Assembly (NCBI GenBank): GCA_000701945.1
Contig: JNKE01000018.1
Location: 186,001 to 250,000 of the forward strand
DNA length: 64,000 nt
DNA from: Anaerotruncus sp. MC2020
Lineage (GTDB): Bacteria > Bacillota > Clostridia > Oscillospirales > Ruminococcaceae
Direction of reading: 5' to 3'
Within the stretch, counting starts at the first letter, position 1, and each line of letters starts with the position of its first letter. The notes under the pieces were generated by a model that was given only the letters and a program-made list of their open reading frames with translations, ran no database searches and had not been told where the DNA came from. Positions 58,546-64,000 of this stretch are shown here, in pieces. Position numbers and translations under genes: made by a program.

Positions 58546-58579
58546 ATGGAGCTGGTCATTACCAGCTCCATATTTCTTT
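58546..58579 (+). terminator. Terminator of the ATPase cassette
   Basis: ATGGAGCTGGT-CATT-ACCAGCTCCAT, then ATTTCTTTC. Closes a unit that has its own promoter. Confidence 0.8.
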
Positions 58580-58677
58580 CAATAGGGTGGCGTTTTTTAT
58601 TGCAATATTTCAAAAGCAGAAATACCACTTATGTGACACACTTTTCTGCTATGTCAATAGACCATAGTCTAGTGAAA

Positions 58678-59247
58678 CTATATTCTTCGCTCATATTCCC
58701 TGAGCCTACGGTAGAAAGTATTGGTTCGCAATCCCATTTCTTTCTGAAACCAAACTGCTGTAATAGTACCAGACTTCCACTGCTCATACAACTGACCAAA
58801 CTTATCCCAGTCAATAGCGATAGGCTGCCGACCTTTGTATTTCCCCTGCGACTTTGCAATAGCTATACCCTCACGCTGGCGTTGCAAAGTTTGCTCACGT
58901 TCAAGCTCGGAGAGCGCTGCGAATATTGACAGCACGAAACGTCCCTGCGGAGTGTTAGTGTCAATGTTCTCTTTACTGCTGACAAGTGTAACGCCTTTCT
59001 TCTGAAGCACATCAATGATGTTGAGCAGGTCACGGGTCGAACGTCCGAGCCTGCTGATGCTTTCAATATATAAGGTATCTCCCTCGCGGACATATTCAAG
59101 CATAGCTTTCAGCTCCGGACGGTTGGCGTTCTTACCGGATATCTTCTCAGCAAATACACGCTCTACCTGATACTGCTTCATGATAGCTTCCTGTCGGGCG
59201 GTCTCTTGATGCTCCGTAGATACACGGATATACCCGATTTTGCCCAT
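58678..59247 (-). CDS. Serine recombinase (resolvase/invertase family)
   Basis: A 189-residue small serine recombinase. The catalytic Ser is in GYIRVSTEHQ (Ser10 area), arginines of the active site in ESISRLGRSTRDLL, the Tn3-type ENIDTNTPQGRFVLSIFAALSELERE block follows and the C-terminal helix-turn-helix is in the last 45 residues (AVWFQKEMGLRTNTFYRRLR). Its ATG shares one base with the integrase stop (TGATG), so it is translationally coupled. Start 59247 is chosen over 59268 for the family-like N-terminus and the GGAGG inside the integrase end. Confidence 0.92.
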   Translation of the reverse strand: MGKIGYIRVSTEHQETARQEAIMKQYQVERVFAEKISGKNANRPELKAMLEYVREGDTLYIESISRLGRSTRDLLNIIDVLQKKGVTLVSSKENIDTNTPQGRFVLSIFAALSELEREQTLQRQREGIAIAKSQGKYKGRQPIAIDWDKFGQLYEQWKSGTITAVWFQKEMGLRTNTFYRRLREYERRI

Positions 59248-60629
59248 CACCAGACACCTCCATAGCAACTCTCATACAGGCTTTCGCCGCACATATATTT
59301 CACATCTCGAAGAGCCTCTTGAAGCAGGTCGGTATCCATGAGCATTTCTTCTATCTCATCGCAGGTATAGCCGTATTCGAGCAGAAGTTCAACATCTTCG
59401 CTATCCACCCCATAGCAGCTGCAGTATGCCAGGAGCATTTCTTCATGGATGTTATAGTAGGGAAAATCATCATAGTTATACAAGCCGCTATACTTGGAAC
59501 GGTATTTCTTAAACTCGAACTCAGAGCGTGTGACCTCACCGTTCTTATCGATACGCAGTATATCGCCTTCATCAGTTTCAACCCGCTCCATAGAGGTATG
59601 AACATAGCGGTTAAGCGTAGTTTCAACGCTGGCGTGACCAAGTATCTCAGAAAGCGTTTTAACGTCAAAGCCTGCCTGTAGGCTGTTTGTAGCGAACATA
59701 TGGCGAAGGCAATGGTATCCAACTGACGGTAAATTAGCTTTTTTGAGTATTGCCTTGAATCGGCGCTGTAACGTCCTTGGCTCTGTAATAGCGGCAGAAT
59801 TGGACAAAATATAATGATCGTCAGCGCTGCGGGAATCCCGCAGCAGTTTCATAATAAATTTTGGTATCGGTATGGAACGTCGTGATGAGCGGCTTTTCGG
59901 AGTATCGGCTATAATCTGAGTACCATGTGCTCCGCTGCATATGCGTTGAACAGTTCTCCTGACGGTCAAAACACTCTTTTCAAAGTCGATATCTTCCCAC
60001 ATAAGACCGCAGACCTCTCCTACACGAAGTCCTGTATACAGGCTTAGAAGCACGCACATCGCAGTCGGATTCAGATTGTTTAGCAGATAATTGCACAGCT
60101 TTCGCTGCTGTACTGGTGACAGCAATTGCATTTCTTTTCGGTGTACCTTGGGCAATGTCACATCTGCCAGTATACTGCGGAATCCATGAATCTTAGCGGT
60201 ATACTTAGCCATTGATTTGAAGACTATTATTATGTCTGAAACGTATTTCGCCGATAGTCCTGAATTGAGTTTATCCTCGATATATCTGTTAAGCATTAGC
60301 ACCGTCAGCGAATCATATCGCATTCCTCCGAATGCAGGCAATATATTCTTCTCTACTTTCATTTGGTAATTGGCATAGGTCGAAGGCTTCACTCGAAGTT
60401 TTACAGCAGAGAGCCATTCAGAGAAAAGGTCTTTTACCGTCAGGCGACAAACAGCGTGAGAAGCAGAAGCTGAGACTTTCATTGGAGCAAGCTTTTGCCT
60501 GACTTCAGCATAGGAATGACCGTATACAGAACGATATTTGGCTTGTCCATTCTCTTTATAACCCGATTTATAGCGACCTTCCCATCGCCCGTCCTTTCGC
60601 TTGTAAATATTTTCACCTCTCCGAGCCAT
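59247..60629 (-). CDS. Tyrosine recombinase (integrase) with long C-terminal tail
   Basis: A 460-residue integrase of the Tn916/phage type. N-terminal arm-binding region GENIYKRKDGRWEGRYKSG, core-binding domain (VKDLFSEWLSAVK), and a catalytic domain with all residues: Arg202 (YTGLRVGEV), Lys245 (TPKSRSSRR), His306-x-x-Arg309 (YHCLRH), His332 (LGHAS) and Tyr342 (TLNRYVH). Most integrases end 15-40 residues after the Tyr; this one has about 118 more, rich in acidic and aromatic residues (YNYDDFPYY, EEMLLAYCSCYG). ATG 60629 is chosen for its family-like N-terminus. Probably acts at tRNA-Pro, though no second att copy was found. Confidence 0.92.
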   Translation of the reverse strand: MARRGENIYKRKDGRWEGRYKSGYKENGQAKYRSVYGHSYAEVRQKLAPMKVSASASHAVCRLTVKDLFSEWLSAVKLRVKPSTYANYQMKVEKNILPAFGGMRYDSLTVLMLNRYIEDKLNSGLSAKYVSDIIIVFKSMAKYTAKIHGFRSILADVTLPKVHRKEMQLLSPVQQRKLCNYLLNNLNPTAMCVLLSLYTGLRVGEVCGLMWEDIDFEKSVLTVRRTVQRICSGAHGTQIIADTPKSRSSRRSIPIPKFIMKLLRDSRSADDHYILSNSAAITEPRTLQRRFKAILKKANLPSVGYHCLRHMFATNSLQAGFDVKTLSEILGHASVETTLNRYVHTSMERVETDEGDILRIDKNGEVTRSEFEFKKYRSKYSGLYNYDDFPYYNIHEEMLLAYCSCYGVDSEDVELLLEYGYTCDEIEEMLMDTDLLQEALRDVKYMCGESLYESCYGGVW

Positions 60630-60756
60630 AACCTTCCCTCTCCCTTGACCATAAATCCGACTGACTAATAATCGTGAATTAATACAAAACACAGTACATC
60701 TCATTGTTAAATATGCTGATTTTCGTTGCTGATTAGTTAACAATTATCAAAATTCG

Positions 60757-60785
60757 TTGAATTATAATTGGATTTGTGTTAAAAT
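60757..60785 (+). promoter_or_regulatory. Promoter directly ahead of a terminator
   Basis: TTGAAT at 60757-60762, 17-base spacer, TAAAAT at 60780-60785. The only sequence it could transcribe before the terminator is about 55 bases. Confidence 0.6.
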
Positions 60786-60791
60786 CATACA

Positions 60792-60846
60792 TATAAAACG
60801 AACGTTTGGAGTGCCGTAAATTGCTGAAATTTGCGGCACTTTTTAT
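60792..60846 (+). ncRNA. Possible short RNA ending in a terminator hairpin
   Basis: From the predicted start near 60792 the RNA would run into AGTGCCGTAAATT-GCTG-AAATTTGCGGCACT (60810-60840) followed by TTTTTATTT. No ORF fits. It is divergent from the integrase gene, so it could be a counter-transcribed or decoy RNA, or simply an insulating terminator for the integrase region. Confidence 0.4.
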
Positions 60847-60877
60847 TTACATTCAGCAATTATATACTCATAATTCT

Positions 60878-60940
60878 GACTATATAACTATTATAGTCTA
60901 AAATACGACTATTTTCAAGTAGTCGAGCATAATTTATAAT
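60878..60940 (+). promoter_or_regulatory. Promoter and inverted-repeat operator of the Cro-like gene
   Basis: Four GACTA half-sites form two palindromes: GACTATA/TATAGTC (60878-60884 and 60892-60898) and CGACTA/TAGTCG (60906-60911 and 60920-60925). The second lies over the promoter TTTTCA (60912-60917), 17 bases, TATAAT (60935-60940). The layout predicts repression by the encoded helix-turn-helix protein. Confidence 0.65.
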
Positions 60941-60958
60941 GGTATTGGTGATATTTTT

Positions 60959-61168
60959 ATGATAACATACAAGCCGTTATGGGAAACTATGAAGAAAAAA
61001 GGCGTATCCACCTATACCCTTATAAACAAGCATAACATTAGTAGTAGCACGATACATCGTCTGCGTCACGATCAGGGAGTAACTACGCAATTGATAGACG
61101 ACCTGTGCAGGATACTTGACTGCAACGTTGAGGACGTAATAAAATACGAACCGTCCGACGCAAGTTAA
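60959..61168 (+). CDS. Cro/C1-type helix-turn-helix regulator
   Basis: A 69-residue XRE-family protein that is almost all DNA-binding domain: YKPLWETMKKKGVSTYTLINK, then the recognition helix SSSTIHRLRHDQGVTTQLIDDLC and the closing LDCNVEDVIKYEP. This YozG/Cro subtype is common next to integrases. The message leader is only about 12 bases and the ribosome site is weak. It probably controls the element's recombinases and itself through the GACTA palindromes upstream. Confidence 0.88.
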   Translation: MITYKPLWETMKKKGVSTYTLINKHNISSSTIHRLRHDQGVTTQLIDDLCRILDCNVEDVIKYEPSDAS

Positions 61169-61195
61169 AGGCAGCTAACGCCAGACGGTTTTTCT
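61149..61195 (+). terminator. Terminator of the Cro-like gene
   Basis: AACCGTC (61149-61155) pairs with GACGGTT (61184-61190) across the stop codon region, followed by TTTCT. Long loop, moderate strength. Confidence 0.55.
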
Positions 61196-61791
61196 AATAT
61201 TTTTCTAATATAACCTTAATTTCTAAGTGCCAAGCGAAATAAGGCATTGAGGTTGCTATCGCCTATATTTCGTGGAATAATCAGCATTTCTGGTTCAAGC
61301 CGAAATGCCCTAAAACTACCGTGTTTCGGCTTGTGGTCCCGAAGATCGTGGAGCATACAAAATAAAGTTATACCGTGATGGCCGCCAATTGGGCGGCCAT
61401 TCTTTTTTTAGAGGATAAAAAGAGCTCTCACAGCCGAAACTGTGAGGACTCATTGTTTTATTCAGATAAACACATTGACGTGAATATCGTGCCAGTTCAG
61501 AATTCTATGCTTTTCAGCCTTCGCAAGGAAGAACTTTTCAGCATCATTTCTAAACAGCGAAAATTCGCCAATTTTGACGTATTTCCGAATTACTTTCCTT
61601 CGTTGATAGCAGCCTGTGTAGCAACCAGTGAAGAAGTAAGTATCATATCGCTATCTACAACATAGAGCTGCACGGTATAATCGAAGCTCTTGCAGATATT
61701 GCGACTTTATCCTTCCGTTTGAAGAAGTGACAAATCCCGCACTCTCCCGAGTTACACGGCAAAGGCTGAAACAACAATGAGCCGAATAAAG
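61196..61791. other. Non-coding or remnant stretch with alternative hairpins and a terminator
   Basis: Two mutually exclusive stems are present: GCATTTC/GAAATGC (61284-61290 with 61302-61308) and CAAGCCGAAA/TTTCGGCTTG (61296-61305 with 61324-61333). A terminator ATGGCCGCC/GGCGGCCAT with T8 follows at 61378-61410. On the minus strand 61462-61650 a stop-free frame without a start (ending KAEKHRILNWHDIHVNVFI) may be a gene remnant. The rightward frame from 61375 starts inside the terminator and is not accepted. Confidence 0.45.
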
Positions 61792-61832
61792 AAATAAGGC
61801 TGATGAAACCTTATTCATCAGCCTTATTTAAA
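61792..61832 (-). terminator. Terminator of the M60-like peptidase gene
   Basis: A perfect 16-bp stem AAATAAGGCTGATGAA/TTCATCAGCCTTATTT (61792-61807 with 61814-61829); on the minus strand it is followed by CTTTATTC. Positioned 52 bases beyond the gene's stop. Confidence 0.75.
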
Positions 61833-61883
61833 AATGGGGCAAGTATTACATCCTCAACTCTCAAACAGATACAAAACGTACCA

Positions 61884-63305
61884 TTATATTATATCATTGG
61901 GGAATCCGTGGCAGCACTTTATATATGCAACAAGATCTTCCTTGGGGAAGTACTGGTTAAGGAATTCAATATAACGGTCACTGTTGACTCTTGAACCGCC
62001 ATTCCACGCTCTCTTGTAAAGCGCATAAAGTGCTATTGCGAGGTTTTCAGCCTTTGAACCCGACTTAAAATCAAGACCTGTATAGGACTTGAATGCAGTG
62101 TACACCTTATCGCGGGTATTCGGTCCGTAGGTCGATGTCGGATAGAAGAAATCCTCCAGAACGAACCAGTTATTCTCCGTATCCGCAACATTAATGAACC
62201 TCTGGACCATGGTGTCTATTATAATGCTGTTGTCGGTAAGCTTTGAACTGAAGATCGTATTGTACTTTCCACAGAGAGCATCAAGATGGATATCCATGTT
62301 TACGATGTTATTACAGTTCTGGATCGCAGTAAGACCGCGGATATTCGTGTACAGTTCGTCATTTGTCTCGTAATTCTCTAAAAACAGTTCTCCTCTTGAA
62401 TATGCATGAGATATTTCGTGGAGTTCTACCCATTCGATCGAGTTATCTCCTCTTCTGATCTCATTCAATACACCCTCTGTAAGAGCGCCGTCAAAGGTAC
62501 ACGCACAGTTCTTATAATATGTCGGATTCTTTGTCCTGTCACATATCCACTGCCAGCAGGCACTTGTGCCCATGATGTTATCATCATCGAAGCTTAAATA
62601 AATTTTTTCTCGCTCTACATTTGTGGTCTTGCTTAATGAGTTGGCATAGCACGCGAGTCTCCTAGCCCAATATCTGTACTTAGCGTCAGAAATATCTGAT
62701 TTTTTAGGAACACGAATGTACAGGTCTTCATTCGGTGTATCAACATCTATCATATAATAACCTGTATTTTTTGCAACTATTGAACCTCTTCTCAGGGTAA
62801 CATTTTTTCCGAACTGTGCTTTGTAGCTAATTTTTCTGCCAAAAGCCGTTGCAGAGAAATATACATCATAGGAGCCGTCGCGGCGCTTACGATAATATGT
62901 GTTATGATTGTAATCCTGCTCTGCTCCATAATCAACAGCGCCGTTTCTGAAGTTGTTTGCTGTAACAAAGAATTTAACATTCTTGATATCGTCTTCTGTT
63001 AAGTTATCTCCCGTGACATTCATGGTAAAAATGAGATTACTGAGCATCGGTACAGCGATATCACGATTGCTTGTGATCTCATTTCCATGAGCACTGGCAT
63101 CGAAATCCAGATATTTTATCTCATTTGGTTCTGTTATGTCAACACACATCTGACTTTCATCAAAGTACCATCTGTCACATTCATAATTATAGCTGACAAA
63201 GCCGTTTGCTGCGTTTGCGGTATTAATATTGAGCGAACCTACAACAGGTGTTACTGCAAGAGCAGTTGCCATAAAAGCTGCTGCGATTTTAGTAAAGCAT
63301 TTCAT
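61884..63305 (-). CDS. Secreted zinc metallopeptidase, M60-like
   Basis: A 473-residue exported protein with a signal peptide (cleavage likely after about residue 33, NTANAA). The zinc motif is H-E-I-S-H (ELHEISHAYS) and a downstream Glu in NYETNDELYTNIRGL fits the HExxH-x(8-28)-E pattern of M60 (enhancin/mucin-degrading) peptidases. The N-terminal 150 residues are beta-rich (LIFTMNVTGDNLTEDDIK) and may bind substrate. An M60 role would be cleavage of heavily glycosylated proteins, but the family call is moderate. AAAGGAG before the ATG and its own consensus promoter. Confidence 0.75.
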   Translation of the reverse strand: MKCFTKIAAAFMATALAVTPVVGSLNINTANAANGFVSYNYECDRWYFDESQMCVDITEPNEIKYLDFDASAHGNEITSNRDIAVPMLSNLIFTMNVTGDNLTEDDIKNVKFFVTANNFRNGAVDYGAEQDYNHNTYYRKRRDGSYDVYFSATAFGRKISYKAQFGKNVTLRRGSIVAKNTGYYMIDVDTPNEDLYIRVPKKSDISDAKYRYWARRLACYANSLSKTTNVEREKIYLSFDDDNIMGTSACWQWICDRTKNPTYYKNCACTFDGALTEGVLNEIRRGDNSIEWVELHEISHAYSRGELFLENYETNDELYTNIRGLTAIQNCNNIVNMDIHLDALCGKYNTIFSSKLTDNSIIIDTMVQRFINVADTENNWFVLEDFFYPTSTYGPNTRDKVYTAFKSYTGLDFKSGSKAENLAIALYALYKRAWNGGSRVNSDRYIEFLNQYFPKEDLVAYIKCCHGFPNDII

Positions 63306-63384
63306 TCCTTTATTACTCCTTTTAATAGTTAATTAAGATTTGTATTATTGCAATAATATATTCACTTATCAATTGATATATTAA

Positions 63385-63413
63385 ATTATATCGTGATAAT
63401 ACTCGTTTGTCAA
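63385..63413 (-). promoter_or_regulatory. Perfect-consensus promoter of the M60-like gene
   Basis: Minus strand TTGACA (63413-63408), 17-base spacer, TATAAT (63390-63385); leader of about 75 bases. Confidence 0.85.
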
Positions 63414-63476
63414 GCTGTTATATAAAAAATATATGGGGTAATATGTAAATCCGCTTATTACGCTGTTTTTCCACGA

Positions 63477-64000
63477 TCATTCCGCATAAGCAGTTTCAAA
63501 ATCCGCTCCTTCATTGAGCTTTTTGATAAGCTCCAATAAGCCCTGCTGTCCGTGTGCTTTCATCCAGAGCGCAACCTCATGCTTCGCATTAAGATAGCGG
63601 AAACGCCTGTCCTCTTTTTCGCCCGCATAGAACTTCTGCGGAGTGTCCATATCCTCAGGAGCAACTGTTTTTTTCCCGTTATCGGTCTGCTTCGCCCACT
63701 GCTCATCGCTGTAGTTTTCACGGTAGTCATTCTGCGTGGCAAGCCCCTCATCGAACCATGTCGGCACCTTCTTCAGAGCCTTTCGCGAAAGACGGGTGTG
63801 AAGCTCCGCGTGAGTGATCTCGTGCGCAATGATATCAAGGTCAAGGTATTCGTCGGATATGCAGATATAATGCTTTTTCAGCAGTATGCTCGGAGTGACA
63901 GCTGCGTGGTCTTCACCGAGCTTCCCGATGAGCTTCCCGTCATCACAGAAAATGAAGTATGTATCATCCGTAAAATGCAGCTCTCCGAAAAAAGCCTCGT
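63477..64000 (-). CDS. Gluzincin-type metallopeptidase, 5' end beyond window
   Basis: The frame is open from the last base of the window to the stop at 63477; the internal GTG at 63767 is not the start. Visible: AHEITHAELHTRLSRKALKK with the HExxH zinc motif, then VPTWFDEGLATQND with the third ligand Glu in the W-x-x-E-G context typical of peptidase-MA/M1-like domains. The C-terminus is KLNEGADFETAYAE. At least 174 residues lie in the window. No membrane segment in this part. Its neighbour is also a zinc peptidase, but the two do not resemble each other outside HExxH. Confidence 0.8.
   Translation of the reverse strand, partial: EAFFGELHFTDDTYFIFCDDGKLIGKLGEDHAAVTPSILLKKHYICISDEYLDLDIIAHEITHAELHTRLSRKALKKVPTWFDEGLATQNDYRENYSDEQWAKQTDNGKKTVAPEDMDTPQKFYAGEKEDRRFRYLNAKHEVALWMKAHGQQGLLELIKKLNEGADFETAYAE

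Noticed and set aside
56760..61400. Direct repeat of the tRNA-Pro 3' end marking an attR site
   Set aside because: I searched by eye for TCACCTCGACCA and shorter parts downstream and found no copy, so no attachment-site feature is claimed.
61375..61665. 96-codon plus-strand frame MMAANWAAILFLEDKK...
   Set aside because: It starts within the ATGGCCGCC/GGCGGCCAT terminator stem, has no ribosome binding site and no family resemblance.

Overview
The window reads as chromosomal DNA of an anaerobic, low-redundancy Firmicute of the Ruminococcus/Oscillospiraceae type. The evidence is consensus sigma-A promoters with 17-bp spacers (TTGACA/TATAAT), AGGAGG-type ribosome binding sites, a T-box leader, a sodium-pumping decarboxylase, two small RelA/SpoT-type alarmone synthetases, and families common in gut and rumen clostridia (DUF512, YceD, YdbC/PC4, TraX, SUKH, TspO). 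Most of the window is GC-rich (by eye mid-50s percent or more in the core genes). The stretch after the tRNA-Pro (about 56.8-64 kb) and one small gene at 44.9 kb are clearly AT-richer.

Layout. 1-12.2 kb (+): 3'-part of alaS, HIT protein, phosphoribosyltransferase, comEC, holA, rnmV, an MBOAT/DHHW-like pair, an SDR, a membrane protein and a pectin-acetylesterase-like hydrolase, tightly packed. 12.3-15.9 kb (+): four-gene Na+-translocating decarboxylase. 16.2-18.8 kb (+): structured leader plus two D,D-carboxypeptidase relatives that have both lost their catalytic residues. 18.8-30.4 kb (+): pgi, a P-loop protein, yceD-rpmF, DUF512, TraX, SUKH, der-plsY-gpsA, an asparagine synthetase lacking its glutaminase nucleophile, gltX. 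30.8-33.7 kb (-): DegV protein and a MetRS-like enzyme. 33.9-36.6 kb (+): T-box leader and an XRE-cupin-acyl ligase fusion. 36.7-41.1 kb (-): hpt, MutS-like ATPase, AraC regulator, small membrane protein, ogg. 41.2-49.2 kb (+): TPM lipoprotein, alarmone synthetase, zinc-ribbon protein, two small promoter-proximal genes, a palindromic repeat cluster, asnB, HD protein and pyrB with a fused zinc domain. 49.3-51.9 kb (-): EAL phosphodiesterase overlapping a second alarmone synthetase. 52.1-56.5 kb: phosphoesterase, alpha/beta hydrolase, tspO, a 17-residue Cys-rich peptide, a sodium:solute symporter.

56.7-61.2 kb looks like a small integrated element or its remnant next to tRNA-Pro(CGG). It carries a self-contained two-gene cassette (a DUF4869-like protein with an LSGG motif, then a P-loop ATPase with a possible TOPRIM-like region), a serine recombinase translationally coupled to a tyrosine integrase with an unusual long tail, a Cro-like regulator with an inverted-repeat operator, and a possible ~55-nt RNA. 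61.8-64 kb encodes two zinc metallopeptidases on the minus strand, the first a secreted M60-like protein.

Themes worth attention: (1) paired pseudoenzymes in cell-surface functions: VanY-like plus DacA-like, and MBOAT plus DHHW-like; (2) the two-gene ATPase cassette beside tRNA-Pro, the best candidate for an undescribed (possibly defence) system; (3) T-box control of an acyl-CoA ligase, which would make sense if it activates a branched or aromatic acid for amino acid synthesis by reductive carboxylation; (4) coupling of c-di-GMP turnover and (p)ppGpp synthesis in one overlapping gene pair. All functional calls are from reading motifs; no database search was run.
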